DNA from: an uncultured Sphingomonadaceae bacterium
GTDB lineage: Bacteria > Pseudomonadota > Alphaproteobacteria > Sphingomonadales > Sphingomonadaceae
DNA: 64,000 nucleotides
NCBI GenBank assembly: GCA_947493215.1
Contig: CANLQE010000002.1
Coordinates: 62,001-126,000 of the forward strand
Direction of reading: 5' to 3'
In this document: positions 1 through 9,292 of the stretch, piece by piece
Layout of the letters: each line of letters opens with the position of its first letter
How positions within the stretch are numbered: the first letter of the stretch is position 1
Translations under genes and position numbers: made by a program
The notes under the pieces: generated by a model
What the model was told of the DNA's origin: nothing
Database searches by the model: none
The model's input: the letters and a program-made list of their open reading frames with translations, nothing else

Positions 1-222
1 TTCACCGATCTCGGCAATGACACCAGATACTTCACCGCCGGGCGCAAATGGCCGGGGCGGTTTAAATTGATACATATCCTGAATGATCAGAACGTCGGGA
101 TAGTTGATGGAACACGCTTTGACATCAATGACCACCTGGCCCTTGCCAGCAGCCGGATTATCAACCTCAAGCATTTCAAGGCTATCTGGACCACCAACTT
201 TTGTGGACATTAATGCTTTCAT
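1..222 (-). CDS. NADPH:quinone oxidoreductase (zinc-type alcohol dehydrogenase family), 5' part only
   Basis: The first 74 codons of a medium-chain dehydrogenase/reductase. The N-terminus reads MKALMSTKVGGPDSLEM, followed by a SINYPDVLIIQDMYQ segment and a PGGEVSGVI segment, which is the usual GroES-like start of quinone oxidoreductases and crotonyl-CoA reductase-like enzymes. The family reduces quinones or enoyl thioesters with NADPH in the cytoplasm. The start ATG at 222-220 fits family N-termini. The rest lies off the left edge, so the cofactor domain cannot be judged. It reads in the same direction as leuD-leuC, with leuD ending 38 bases upstream of it, so co-transcription is possible. 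Confidence 0.85.
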   Translation of the reverse strand, partial: MKALMSTKVGGPDSLEMLEVDNPAAGKGQVVIDVKACSINYPDVLIIQDMYQFKPPRPFAPGGEVSGVIAEIGE

Positions 223-260
223 TATTTCTTCCTCTTTTCCTAACGAATCTTCAAATGCGC

Positions 261-854
261 TTAAGCAGCAATTGGCTTGTGCCAGCTTTGTGCAGAATCG
301 ACCCTGTTTTCATGCGCCTCTATGGCATCTGATTTTGCCATTGTCAGGTCTATTTCATCCAACCCATCCATCAAGCATTGTTGCCGAAAAGGATCCATCT
401 CAAATGTGAAGCGATCCTGAAACGGTGTCGTCACACTCATGCTTTCCATATCGATTGTAACGGGATCGGTTTTGGCGACTTCCATCAAACGGTCAATCGC
501 TTCCTGCGGCAAAGCAATGGCAAGCAGCCCGTTTTTAAACGCATTACTGGAGAAAATATCCGAAAAGCTCGGCGCAATAATCGCCTTTATACCCATGTCA
601 TCCAGCGCCCATGCTGCATGCTCGCGGCTAGACCCACAACCGAAATTGTCGCCAGCGATCAGGATGGAAGCTCCGGCATATTCGGGATCGTCGAAAACAT
701 TTCCTTCCTGTGCGCGGATCGATTCAAAGGCGCCTTTGCCCAGCCCGTCACGCGAGATTGTTTTAAGCCATTCCGCCGCAATGATGACATCAGTATCGAC
801 ATTTTTCTGACCAAAGGGAATGGCGCGCCCCTCGACCGAGCGAACTGGTTTCAT
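261..854 (-). CDS. leuD: 3-isopropylmalate dehydratase small subunit
   Basis: Small (swivel-domain) subunit of isopropylmalate isomerase, which converts 2-isopropylmalate to 3-isopropylmalate in leucine synthesis. At 197 residues it has the usual family length. The N-terminus has the [12 protein letters not shown] segment and the middle the [17 protein letters not shown] signature of the aconitase swivel domain. It works as a heterodimer with LeuC, encoded just upstream on the same strand at 1094-2524. Its ATG overlaps the stop of the intervening 77-residue ORF by four bases (ATGA), implying translational coupling in a leuC-ORF-leuD operon. Confidence 0.97.
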   Translation of the reverse strand: MKPVRSVEGRAIPFGQKNVDTDVIIAAEWLKTISRDGLGKGAFESIRAQEGNVFDDPEYAGASILIAGDNFGCGSSREHAAWALDDMGIKAIIAPSFSDIFSSNAFKNGLLAIALPQEAIDRLMEVAKTDPVTIDMESMSVTTPFQDRFTFEMDPFRQQCLMDGLDEIDLTMAKSDAIEAHENRVDSAQSWHKPIAA

Positions 855-1084
855 TCTTCACTCTCTTCATCGTCATCAACCGGTTCATTTTCGTAGCGTG
901 TACCGGGTTTCGGTTTGTCAGCGTTAAACTCGTCCAATTTACGCATCTTGTGGCGACCGGCATAGATCAACGCCGCAGCAACCGCCGCAGAGCCGACAGC
1001 GGCACCCACTTTGGCGCCGGTTGACCATTTGCCCTTCTTCTCTTCACTGCCATCATCTTCGGGCTTTTTCTTGTCTTCTGCCAT
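851..1084 (-). CDS. Small single-pass membrane protein between leuC and leuD
   Basis: A 77-residue protein with a highly charged N-terminus ([17 protein letters not shown]), one Ala/Gly-rich hydrophobic segment at about residues 24-43 ([20 protein letters not shown]), a basic stretch (RHKMRK) and an acidic C-terminal tail. This is the profile of a one-helix inner-membrane protein with charged ends. I recognise no family or function. Its start is 10 bases downstream of the leuC stop and its end overlaps the leuD start by four bases, so it appears to be translated as part of the leuCD operon. It may be a lineage-specific insertion without a role in leucine synthesis. Confidence 0.75.
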   Translation of the reverse strand: MAEDKKKPEDDGSEEKKGKWSTGAKVGAAVGSAAVAAALIYAGRHKMRKLDEFNADKPKPGTRYENEPVDDDEESEE

Positions 1085-1093
1085 ATCTAAACC

Positions 1094-2524
1094 TTATCCT
1101 ATCAATTCACGAACATCAGTAAGCTTTCCCGTAACCGCCGCTGCTGCTGCCATGGCGGGAGACATAAGATGCGTTCTAGCACCTGGTCCCTGACGGCCAA
1201 CAAAATTGCGATTGGATGTAGAGGCACATCGTTCGCCTGGAGGTACTTTATCAGGGTTCATGCCCAGACAAGCTGAACAGCCGGGTTCGCGCCATTCAAA
1301 ACCGGAATCGGTGAATATCTTGTCGAGCCCCTCTGCTTCGGCCTGCGCTTTGACGAGACCAGAGCCGGGGACGACAATCGCCCATTTCACGCCGTCTGCC
1401 TTTTTACGTCCATCCAGAACTTGGGCAGCAGCGCGCAAATCTTCGATCCGGCTGTTGGTACAACTGCCGATAAAGATATTTTCCACCGGCACGTCGCCCA
1501 TGGCTTGGCCCGAGGTTAGCCCCATATAGTCCAAGGACTTGCGCGCGGCATCCCGCTTGGAAGCATCGGCAAAGCTCTCTGGAGCAGGAACATGGCCCGT
1601 CACGGGCACAACATCTTCAGGGCTGGTGCCCCAAGTCACCGTTGGCGCGACATCTGCAGCTTGGATCGTGACACTTTTGTCAAACCGCGCGTCATTGTCG
1701 GTGGGCAGGGTTTTCCAATAGGCCACCGCCGCATCCCAATCGGCCCCTTTGGGCGCCATGGGCCGGCCTTTCAGATAGGCAAAAGTCTTTTCATCCGGCG
1801 CAATTAAACCAGCGCGCGCGCCGCCTTCGATGGACATGTTGGACACGGTCAATCGGCCTTCAATCGACATTTGCTCAAACACTTCGCCGCGATATTCGAT
1901 AACATGACCGGTTCCGCCCGCGGTACCAATTACGCCGATGATATGCAGGATCAGATCCTTCGGACTGATGCCGGGGCCAAGCAATCCTTCGACCCGGATC
2001 TCCATAGATTTGGACCGAGATAGCTGCAATGTTTGCGTTGCAAGCACATGTTCAACTTCACTGGTACCGATGCCGAAGGCCAGAGCGCCCAATGCGCCAT
2101 GGGCTGCGGTATGGCTGTCTCCGCAAACCAAAGTAGTCCCAGGAAGGGTAAAAGCCTGCTCAGGCCCAATCACGTGAACGATGCCCTGCTCTTTATCACT
2201 GGCCCCGATGTATTTGATGCCAAAGGCTGGCGCATTGGCTTCCAAAGCCTCAAGCTGTGCCGCGCTTTGCGGGTCGGCTATCGGTATCTTGTTGCCATCG
2301 GCATCGATACGCGCCGTCGTTGGCAGATTATGATCGGGAACCGCCAGCGTCAAATCAGGGCGGCGAACCTTGCGCCCTGCTTTGCGCAATCCTTCGAAAG
2401 CCTGCGGGCTGGTCACTTCGTGCACAAGATGACGGTCGATATAGATTAATGCGGTGCCATCATCGCGTTGGTCTACGACATGGGCGTCCCAAATTTTTTC
2501 GTACAGGGTTTTTGCTTCGGTCAT
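1094..2524 (-). CDS. leuC: 3-isopropylmalate dehydratase large subunit
   Basis: Catalytic [4Fe-4S] subunit of isopropylmalate isomerase; with LeuD it interconverts 2- and 3-isopropylmalate in the cytoplasm. The 476 residues match the bacterial LeuC length. The three cluster cysteines are visible in [17 protein letters not shown] and in [13 protein letters not shown], and the N-terminus has the typical [12 protein letters not shown] and [19 protein letters not shown]. It is first in the leuC-ORF77-leuD unit and diverges from crtZ across about 110 bases (2525-2636) that must hold both promoters. I see no leucine leader peptide there. Confidence 0.98.
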   Translation of the reverse strand: MTEAKTLYEKIWDAHVVDQRDDGTALIYIDRHLVHEVTSPQAFEGLRKAGRKVRRPDLTLAVPDHNLPTTARIDADGNKIPIADPQSAAQLEALEANAPAFGIKYIGASDKEQGIVHVIGPEQAFTLPGTTLVCGDSHTAAHGALGALAFGIGTSEVEHVLATQTLQLSRSKSMEIRVEGLLGPGISPKDLILHIIGVIGTAGGTGHVIEYRGEVFEQMSIEGRLTVSNMSIEGGARAGLIAPDEKTFAYLKGRPMAPKGADWDAAVAYWKTLPTDNDARFDKSVTIQAADVAPTVTWGTSPEDVVPVTGHVPAPESFADASKRDAARKSLDYMGLTSGQAMGDVPVENIFIGSCTNSRIEDLRAAAQVLDGRKKADGVKWAIVVPGSGLVKAQAEAEGLDKIFTDSGFEWREPGCSACLGMNPDKVPPGERCASTSNRNFVGRQGPGARTHLMSPAMAAAAAVTGKLTDVRELIG

Positions 2525-2636
2525 TCGGGGTTATACCATCCTCTTATGCAATATGGTGTTTCGTTTACCCAGATCAATTGCCTGTGCAAGTGAGAAGTCA
2601 CTTCAAAAGCCCATCAAAAATGCCTATCTTCGATAG

Positions 2637-3158
2637 ATGAGCATTTTTGCAATCATAGTCACAATCCTTGCCTCTGTCATCGCGATGGAATTTGTCGCAT
2701 GGGGCGCGCATAAATATATCATGCATGGCTTCGGCTGGAACTGGCATCGCGATCATCATGAGCCGCATGACAACATGCTGGAGAAAAACGACCTTTACGG
2801 CATCGTCGGTGCGGTAATGAGTATTTCCATGTTCATCATCGGCAGCCCAATGATCATGGGCGCAAACTATTGGGAGCCCGGCACGTGGATGGGCGTGGGC
2901 ATAATGCTCTATGGGGTTATCTACACCCTGATCCACGATGGATTGGTGCATCAGCGCTATTTCAAATATGTTCCGAAACGCGGCTATGCCAAACGGCTGG
3001 TGCAGGCCCATAAGCTGCATCATGCAACCCTTGGCAAAGAAGGCGGCGTGAGTTTTGGTTTTGTATTTGCCCGTGATCCTGCAAAGCTGAAAGCGGAATT
3101 GAAAGTACAGCGCGAAACGGGAAAAGCGATCGTCAGGGATTCTCTCGGAGCGACTTAA
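2637..3158 (+). CDS. crtZ: Beta-carotene hydroxylase
   Basis: Membrane di-iron hydroxylase that adds 3- and 3'-hydroxyls to beta-ionone rings, making zeaxanthin or other xanthophylls. The 173-residue protein shows the histidine clusters of the fatty-acid-hydroxylase superfamily: H25 and H30 in AHKYIMHG, H37/H40/H41 in WHRDHHEPHD, then IHDGLVHQRY and AHKLHHA. Hydrophobic stretches are present at 3-22 and around 55-75. The ATG lies within a short stop/start context after 112 bases of intergenic DNA. The 3' end overlaps the convergent EamA gene by 26 bases. No other carotenoid gene is in the window, so crtZ sits apart from a crt cluster here. Confidence 0.95.
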   Translation: MSIFAIIVTILASVIAMEFVAWGAHKYIMHGFGWNWHRDHHEPHDNMLEKNDLYGIVGAVMSISMFIIGSPMIMGANYWEPGTWMGVGIMLYGVIYTLIHDGLVHQRYFKYVPKRGYAKRLVQAHKLHHATLGKEGGVSFGFVFARDPAKLKAELKVQRETGKAIVRDSLGAT

Positions 3159-4035
3159 ACCCGCCGAATTTAAACATCGTCAAAGCAATGCCGGCAAAGA
3201 TCATCGCGCTGCCGATAAAAAAACGCGTGGTCAGTGTTTCGCCAAGCAGCAAAACGCCACCTAGCGCAGCAATCGCTGGCACAGATAGTTGAGAGGCCGC
3301 AGCTGTGCTGACTGACAGTCGCGGCAGGACGGCATACCACGTAATATAGCCCAGCCCGGATGTGATGGTGCCAGAGATAATCGCCAGCGCAACACCAGTT
3401 GGTTGTGCCTGCTCACCGTTGCCGAGCAAAGGGATGATCAAAAGGCAGAGCACAGCCGCACCGACAAAATTTCGGGCGGTAGCGAGCGCTGGTCGGGCTG
3501 CCCCTTTTCCGGCCCAGCTGTAAAAACCCCAGGAAATACCGGCGAGCGCCATGATAAGCCCGCCAACAAGCGGCGGCGCTGTATCACCCGGCGCCAGAAA
3601 AACGGCTAGTCCGGCAATGGCCAGCAATAACCCAGCCCATTGGATGGGCGTCGGATAGATACCGCGAACCATACCAATAATCTGCAAACTCAGCTGCCCT
3701 GCCGGGAACAGGATGAGCGCCCCAACCGCTGCGTCAAGCGACACATAGGCAAAAGAAAAACTGATGGCATAAACAAACAACGCAATCGCGGGGACCATAG
3801 TATCGCCCCGTGGAAGCACGGCGCGCCCATGACGAAAACCTAATAACAGTGCCAACAGGATCGCCCCAGAAACCAGACGGATCACGGTGAAATTTGCCCA
3901 ATCTATCGTGTTTTCGGCCAAGGCCGCACGATTGAGCAAAGAGTTTCCAGCAAAGGCGCAAAGCGTCAATACTAGTAAAAGCGCCGTTAGCAGGCGCCCA
4001 CTAGTGCTATCGAGTGGCTGCTTAGCAGCGCCCAC
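3133..4035 (-). CDS. EamA-family (DMT superfamily) permease
   Basis: A 300-residue inner-membrane protein with about ten hydrophobic helices arranged as two EamA repeats, the family of small-molecule exporters such as RhaT/YdcZ relatives. Recognisable pieces are the SGAILLALLLGFRHGR and YVSLDAAVGALILF first-repeat segments and the LSVSTAAASQLSVPAIAALGG second-repeat segment. The substrate cannot be predicted. The start is GTG (4035-4033), whose first base is the last base of the upstream GST stop codon (TAGTG), so translation is probably coupled. The 3' end overlaps crtZ from the opposite strand. Confidence 0.88.
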   Translation of the reverse strand: MGAAKQPLDSTSGRLLTALLLVLTLCAFAGNSLLNRAALAENTIDWANFTVIRLVSGAILLALLLGFRHGRAVLPRGDTMVPAIALFVYAISFSFAYVSLDAAVGALILFPAGQLSLQIIGMVRGIYPTPIQWAGLLLAIAGLAVFLAPGDTAPPLVGGLIMALAGISWGFYSWAGKGAARPALATARNFVGAAVLCLLIIPLLGNGEQAQPTGVALAIISGTITSGLGYITWYAVLPRLSVSTAAASQLSVPAIAALGGVLLLGETLTTRFFIGSAMIFAGIALTMFKFGGFKSLRENP

Positions 4036-4667
4036 TAACCCGCCATTGTGGGCACAACCGGTCCGCCCAGTTCAATCGCTTTTTTGTAAGCGGCACGGGC
4101 CATCATGCGTTTGGCATAGTCCATTGAGGCCGGGCGATTGGCGAGCATGCCCGCCGCCATTGCCAGCTCAAGCACATACATGACGTTGATATCAGCGCCG
4201 GTAAAACCATCGCCGACAAGAAACTCGCGGTGGTCGATATGATGCTCGACATAATCGAGCAGCTTGACAACTTCACCTTCAACAAACGGGGCATAGCCTT
4301 CGCCCAGCCCGCCAAAGCGCGGGGCCAGCATCTGTACGATCACGGGGTTAGCCAGCGTGCCCTCGGCAAAATGGAGCCATTCAAGATAGTCCGCCCGATC
4401 TTTTGAACCCGGTGCGGGGGCGAGTTTACCTTCCCCATATTGCTCCAGTATATATTCAATAATCGCGCCGGACTCCATCATCAGATGACCGTCGATAATG
4501 GCGGTTGGTGCCTTCGCCAGAGGATGAATGGCTGCCAGATCAGCCTGAGCCCGCATTGTTTCAGGATGCCGCTGATGCCGCACCATTTCATATTCCACAC
4601 CCAATTCTTCGAGCAGCCAGATGATCCGGGTCGAACGGCTATATTCCAGATGGTGCAGTTTGATCAT
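4035..4667 (-). CDS. Glutathione S-transferase
   Basis: A 210-residue soluble GST. The thioredoxin-fold N-domain includes IKLHHLEYSRSTRIIWLLEE, where the catalytic Ser/Tyr region lies, then an H-P-L-A-K-A-P cis-proline segment and ESGAIIEYILEQYG, the glutathione gamma-Glu-binding Glu-Ser pair. The helical C-domain has FTGADINVMYVLELA, the N-capping box and hydrophobic staple. It likely conjugates or reduces hydrophobic electrophiles with glutathione. It is joined to the EamA permease gene by a one-base overlap, suggesting a paired conjugation/export function; that pairing is inference only. Confidence 0.92.
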   Translation of the reverse strand: MIKLHHLEYSRSTRIIWLLEELGVEYEMVRHQRHPETMRAQADLAAIHPLAKAPTAIIDGHLMMESGAIIEYILEQYGEGKLAPAPGSKDRADYLEWLHFAEGTLANPVIVQMLAPRFGGLGEGYAPFVEGEVVKLLDYVEHHIDHREFLVGDGFTGADINVMYVLELAMAAGMLANRPASMDYAKRMMARAAYKKAIELGGPVVPTMAG

Positions 4668-4746
4668 GGGTGGGACCTTTAAATAGAATTACGAATCAGG
4701 GTTTTATGCCGCGCCACTATATCTATTTATCGCTCCTGTGTGAGAA

Positions 4747-6234
4747 CTAATGCCCAACCACACCTAAACTCTCAAACGGCCGGTCATTATCGCTATATTT
4801 CTCGACCAATGTCGCGCTCGCTTCATTGAGACCGATCAACTCAACCGTCTTGCCTTCATTTTGCAGTCGTTCGACAATCTTGTCGAGCATGCCGGTGGCG
4901 GAAATATCCCAGAAATGCGCATCGTGAACGTCAATAATGACGGTATCGATACCTTCTTCGTTAAATTCCATCGCTTCATAAAGCATATCTACGGAGCCGA
5001 AGAATATCTGGCCACCAAAGACATAACGGTGGGTCATGACTTCGACAAAGTCCTGAATGGTGACAAGTTGACGCACTTTCCATGCGAAGAATATGCCGGA
5101 GAGCAAGACGCCGGTCAGAACACCAATCGACAAGTCATGGGTGGCCACAACCATAATGACCGTGGCGAGCATCACGAAATTGGATGGCCACGGGTGGTGG
5201 GTGATTTCGGTAAAGCTTTTCCAGCGGAAAGTACTGATGGATACAAAGATCATCACCGCGACCAGCGCAGGCATAGGGATTTGCGCGACAAGCGGCCCAA
5301 GACCGACAATCAGGACCAGCAACATAACGCCCGCGACAAAGGTCGAAAGACGCCGTGAACCGCCAGATTTGATATTGATCACCGACTGACCAATCATCGC
5401 GCAACCGCCCATGCCGCCAATCCAGCCGGTCACGAAATTGGCAATGCCTTGCCCATAGGTTTCGCGTTTCTTGTCGCTGCGCGTCTCGGTCATATCATCG
5501 ACAATAGATGCGGTAAGCAAAGATTCCAGCAGGCCTACAGCCGCCATTGCGAGCGAATAAGGCGCGATGATCCGCAATGTTTCCCAAGTGATCGGGATTT
5601 GCGGAATATGGAACCATGGCAAGCTATCGGGCAAGTCGCCCATATCGCCGACGGTCAATACATCCGCTTTGAAATAGATGCTCACACCAGCCAGTACGAT
5701 AATCGCCGCCAAGGGCGAGGGCACCCAGCTAGTCAGCTTGGGCAGGCCATAGATAATGGCCAGGCCAGCTGCGACCATCGCATAGGTCTGCCAGGTAAAA
5801 GATTCACCGGTAAGCTGCGGCAATTGCGCCATGAAAATCAGGATGGCGAGCGCGTTAACAAAACCGGTAATCACCGACCGCGAGACAAAGCGCATCAACA
5901 AGTCGAGCCGCAGCAAGGCTGCAATCGCTTGGAAAATGCCCATTAAAATGGTGGCAGCAAAAAGATATTCGACCCCATGATCGCGGACCAGTGGAACTAC
6001 CAGTACGGCCACCGCTGCGGTTGCGGCGCTAATCATGCCCGGTCGGCCACCAATCATCGAGATTATTACGGCGATTGAAAAACTGGCATAAAGACCCACG
6101 CGCGGATCCACGCCAGCGATAATTGCAAAACCAATAGCTTCGGGAATCAAAGCAAGGGCCACAACCAAACCGGCCAAAAATTCGGTTTTCGGATTGGATA
6201 GCCAGTCGCGTTTAAAATCGCTGTGTATTGCCAT
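4747..6234 (-). CDS. SulP/SLC26-family anion transporter with STAS domain
   Basis: An inner-membrane anion (sulfate or bicarbonate type) transporter of about 495 residues. Near the N-terminus are [20 protein letters not shown] and [11 protein letters not shown], the SulP signature, followed by roughly ten to twelve hydrophobic segments. The last 100 or so residues ([20 protein letters not shown]) form a cytosolic STAS domain. I prefer ATG at 6234, which has a GGTGGGGA ribosome-binding site; an in-frame GTG at 6249 would add five residues but lacks one. No sulfate-assimilation genes are adjacent, so substrate specificity is open. Confidence 0.92.
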   Translation of the reverse strand: MAIHSDFKRDWLSNPKTEFLAGLVVALALIPEAIGFAIIAGVDPRVGLYASFSIAVIISMIGGRPGMISAATAAVAVLVVPLVRDHGVEYLFAATILMGIFQAIAALLRLDLLMRFVSRSVITGFVNALAILIFMAQLPQLTGESFTWQTYAMVAAGLAIIYGLPKLTSWVPSPLAAIIVLAGVSIYFKADVLTVGDMGDLPDSLPWFHIPQIPITWETLRIIAPYSLAMAAVGLLESLLTASIVDDMTETRSDKKRETYGQGIANFVTGWIGGMGGCAMIGQSVINIKSGGSRRLSTFVAGVMLLVLIVGLGPLVAQIPMPALVAVMIFVSISTFRWKSFTEITHHPWPSNFVMLATVIMVVATHDLSIGVLTGVLLSGIFFAWKVRQLVTIQDFVEVMTHRYVFGGQIFFGSVDMLYEAMEFNEEGIDTVIIDVHDAHFWDISATGMLDKIVERLQNEGKTVELIGLNEASATLVEKYSDNDRPFESLGVVGH

Positions 6235-6357
6235 GAGATCGGTCCCCACCGGATGGAATTTTGGATTGAATGTTGCATCGCAACATCACTGAGCGCGGCC
6301 ATGGCCTATTGGCTTCGCACCGTCAAGCAGAGCGCCATGGTTTACATCCGCTGTGGA

Positions 6358-7044
6358 TCAAACGGGAACCCGAAAATCATCCGTGACAATCGCCACATCT
6401 GCAATTTCTTCTTCATGACCAATCTCGCGATGAGTTTCGGTCAGCGCCTCTGCCTCCCAAGCCTCCATCGCCGGATGGGCGATCATATGATCCACCCATG
6501 CCCGGCCTTTCACGCCGATATCAAGATCAAAGGTCCGCACGCGATAGGCAACCGGAGCGTAAAAGGCATCAACCGCTGTAAAGCTATCTCCAGCGAGCCA
6601 AGGCCCACCAAAGCTATCCAGACCTTCGGCAAATAGCTCGCCAATCCGGTCCAGATTGCGTTGCAGCTGCCGATCGACCTGATGCAGCTGCGCCCGCACG
6701 CCAATATTCATGGGACAGATATTCCTCAGTGGCGCAAACCCGCCATGCATTTCCGCCGCCGCGCACCGCGCCCATGTTCGCGCTTTTTCGTCCACTGGCC
6801 AGACACCTTCATGCCGCTCCGCGAGATATTCCATAATCGCCAGCGAGTCCCAGATCGTGCGGTCGTCGTCTTTCAAACAGGGAACTTGCGCATTGGGGGC
6901 AAAGGCCCGAAACCGCTCGTAATTTTCTTCCTCGAAATAGATAATTTCATCGCCGAACGGAATCGCGAGCGCTTTCATCAGCATCCATGGACGCAGTGAC
7001 CAGCTGGAATAATTCCGATTGGCGGTGATCAGCGTGTAGGTCAT
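6358..7044 (-). CDS. Glutathione S-transferase
   Basis: A 228-residue GST distinct from the one at 4035-4667. The N-terminus TLITANRNYSSWSLRPWMLM resembles the YfcF/zeta-like group, with NAQVPCLKDDD (cis-Pro loop) and IWDSLAIMEYLAE (Asp-Ser glutathione contact). The C-domain has FTAVDAFYAPVAYRV. It is the third gene of an operon: its ATG overlaps the stop of the epimerase gene (ATGA at 7041-7044), which itself overlaps the acyl-CoA dehydrogenase. A role in detoxifying or isomerising an intermediate of that pathway is possible, but the sequence does not show it. Confidence 0.9.
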   Translation of the reverse strand: MTYTLITANRNYSSWSLRPWMLMKALAIPFGDEIIYFEEENYERFRAFAPNAQVPCLKDDDRTIWDSLAIMEYLAERHEGVWPVDEKARTWARCAAAEMHGGFAPLRNICPMNIGVRAQLHQVDRQLQRNLDRIGELFAEGLDSFGGPWLAGDSFTAVDAFYAPVAYRVRTFDLDIGVKGRAWVDHMIAHPAMEAWEAEALTETHREIGHEEEIADVAIVTDDFRVPV

Positions 7045-8003
7045 GGTACCTCCTTTGGGGGTATGTAGCTCGGGTCGTGATGAAAGGGCAGCGGGCGATC
7101 CTGCGTGAGCGCATCTAATATGCTCGCAAAGTCCGTCTTCGCGCGAAATCCCAAAAGCCGCTCGGCTTTCCCGGCATCATAAACACGGTCGATATGGTCC
7201 GGCAGCACCCAGCCTTTTTGTTCGTAAAGCGCTGCTGCTTGGGGAAAATAACGCGCGATGACAGACGGCGCATCCGTTATCAGTTGCGCGCAATCTTTCC
7301 GCACAAATGGCGTTGGCGCTGACAAGATGAAGGTTTCGAAACCCAAATCATCCATCCGATCCAGCGCGACAATATGAGCATCAGCAGCATCTTCGACAGT
7401 GAGCCGCCGGTTCAAAAATTCATTGGCTTTGAGATTGGGACCGCTTGGAATGGTTAGCGTGTCGTCGTCTTCCGGGAAAAACCGACCCGTTCGCAAAACC
7501 GCTACATTGATGCCATGCAGCTTATGATAGAGGCGGCACAAATGTTCAGCGGATATTTTGGTCACGCCATAGATATTGCGCGGCTTTAGCGGACCGAATT
7601 CCTCATCCAGCCAAAAGACCTTCTCTGCCCCACCGGCGCGTCCCGCCCGAACGGTCTCGGATATCATCAATGATGTCGTGGAGGTAAAAATAAATCGATC
7701 ATGACCAGCCTGCACAGCAGCTTCGAGAAGGTTTAGGGTCCCGGTAACATTAACGTCGACAAAGGCGCTATTGGGATAGCGAACAATGTCTGGTTTATGC
7801 AACGCACCAGCGTGGATTACCGCTTCGATACTATGATCGCCAAAAATCTGATCGATCAGCAGGCGGTCGGCCACCGAACCGATTACATTCGTGTGATCAC
7901 CGGCGGCGACATCTAGACCAACGACTTCGTGGCCGATGGCGCTCAGTTTAGGTGCAAGAAACCTGCCTAACCAACCCGATGAGCCGGTTAGCAGCAGCTT
8001 CAT
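7041..8003 (-). CDS. NAD-dependent epimerase/dehydratase (extended SDR)
   Basis: A 320-residue extended short-chain dehydrogenase. The N-terminal LLLTGSSGWLGRFLAPKL carries the TGxxGxxG NAD-binding motif, and the catalytic tyrosine/lysine lie in RNIYGVTKISAEHLCR (YxxxK). The TSTTS segment supplies the usual Ser/Thr. The substrate, a nucleotide sugar or another, cannot be read from the sequence. The preferred start is ATG at 8003, which shares a base with the acyl-CoA dehydrogenase stop (TGATG). Upstream and downstream overlaps place it in an acd-SDR-GST operon. Confidence 0.88.
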   Translation of the reverse strand: MKLLLTGSSGWLGRFLAPKLSAIGHEVVGLDVAAGDHTNVIGSVADRLLIDQIFGDHSIEAVIHAGALHKPDIVRYPNSAFVDVNVTGTLNLLEAAVQAGHDRFIFTSTTSLMISETVRAGRAGGAEKVFWLDEEFGPLKPRNIYGVTKISAEHLCRLYHKLHGINVAVLRTGRFFPEDDDTLTIPSGPNLKANEFLNRRLTVEDAADAHIVALDRMDDLGFETFILSAPTPFVRKDCAQLITDAPSVIARYFPQAAALYEQKGWVLPDHIDRVYDAGKAERLLGFRAKTDFASILDALTQDRPLPFHHDPSYIPPKEVP

Positions 8004-9166
8004 CAAGCGCCTCCGATTAATTCGCGTCCAATCAGCATCCGGCGAATTTCATTGGTCCCTGCCCCGATATCCAGCAATTTGGAATCGCGCCAATAACGCT
8101 CTACCGGCCAGTCGGTCGTGTAGCCTGCACCGCCCAAAGCCTGGATCGATTCCTCAGCCACGCGAACACTGCTTTCGGACGCATACATAACGGCGCCTGC
8201 CGCATCGAAGCGCGTCGTTTGACCAGCATCACAGGCTTTGTTGACCGCATAGACATAGGATCGTGCGCTGTTCAGGCGGACATACATGTCGGCAATCTTG
8301 CCCTGCATCAGCTGGAACGTCCCGATGGGTTTACCAAATTGCTTGCGCTCCCGAACATAAGGAATGACCGTATCGAGACAGGCCTGCATCAAACCGAGCG
8401 GGATCGCCGCCAATACCGCGCGCTCATAATCCAGACCGGACATCAGCACGCCAACACCGCCGTTAATCGGCCCCATGACATTTTCTTCCGGCACTTCGCA
8501 ATCGTCGAACACCAATTCTGCTGTTGGACTGCCTTTCATCCCGACCTTTTCGATTTTCTGGCCGATGGAAAACCCTTTCATGCCTTTCTCGATCAGGAAA
8601 GCCGTGATTCCGCCGGAACCCGCCTCAGGACGGGTCTTGCCATAAACTACCAACGTATCGGCATCGGTTGAATTGGTGATCCAGAATTTCGTGCCGTTGA
8701 GGACGTAACCGCCCTGCACCGCTTCTGCTTTGAGTTTCATCGAGACAACATCCGAGCCAGCACCCGCTTCTGACATGGCGAGCGATCCGACATGTTCGCC
8801 AGAAATCAGTTTCGGCAGATATTTCGCCTTTTGTTCGGGCGTGGCCCAGCGACGGATCTGATTGACGCACAGGTTGCTATGCGCGCCATAGCTAAGCCCC
8901 AGCGCTGCGCTGCCGCGACTAACTTCCTCTACCGCGATCGCATGTTCCAGATAGCCGAGGCCAAGACCGCCATCTTCTTCTTCGACCGTTACCCCGTGTA
9001 ACCCAAGATCACCCATCTGCTCCCATAGCTCCCGCGGGAACCAGTCTTCACGGTCCATTTTCTGGGCTAACGGGCTGATCTTCTCATCCGCAAAACGCCG
9101 CGTTGTATCCCGAATCTGGTCGGCCATTTCGCCAAGCTGGAAGTCAAATTGTGGGGTAGCAATCAT
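8003..9166 (-). CDS. ivd: Isovaleryl-CoA dehydrogenase-like acyl-CoA dehydrogenase
   Basis: FAD flavoprotein of 387 residues that oxidises isovaleryl-CoA to 3-methylcrotonyl-CoA in leucine breakdown. The order of motifs is complete: AMSEAGAGSDVVSMKLKA (FAD/substrate loop), KFWITNSTDADTLVVY, KMGSP-type loop, and IQALGGAGYTTDWPVERYWRD. The glutamate in LDYERAVLA (about residue 248) sits where human isovaleryl-CoA dehydrogenase has its catalytic base, which favours this over short-chain acyl-CoA dehydrogenases. It begins the acd-SDR-GST operon. The other leucine-degradation genes (methylcrotonyl-CoA carboxylase, HMG-CoA lyase) are not in the window. Confidence 0.9.
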   Translation of the reverse strand: MIATPQFDFQLGEMADQIRDTTRRFADEKISPLAQKMDREDWFPRELWEQMGDLGLHGVTVEEEDGGLGLGYLEHAIAVEEVSRGSAALGLSYGAHSNLCVNQIRRWATPEQKAKYLPKLISGEHVGSLAMSEAGAGSDVVSMKLKAEAVQGGYVLNGTKFWITNSTDADTLVVYGKTRPEAGSGGITAFLIEKGMKGFSIGQKIEKVGMKGSPTAELVFDDCEVPEENVMGPINGGVGVLMSGLDYERAVLAAIPLGLMQACLDTVIPYVRERKQFGKPIGTFQLMQGKIADMYVRLNSARSYVYAVNKACDAGQTTRFDAAGAVMYASESSVRVAEESIQALGGAGYTTDWPVERYWRDSKLLDIGAGTNEIRRMLIGRELIGGA

Positions 9167-9292
9167 TATTGATCCTTTGTGATTTATTGGCTGCTGTTTA
9201 GCAGATATTCTTCCGGTTTCTAGTCTTGTGCTCCGCTCCTGATGCAGAATGCGATATTGCGCAGTGCAGCACCCAATGCCATAGGCGCGGCC

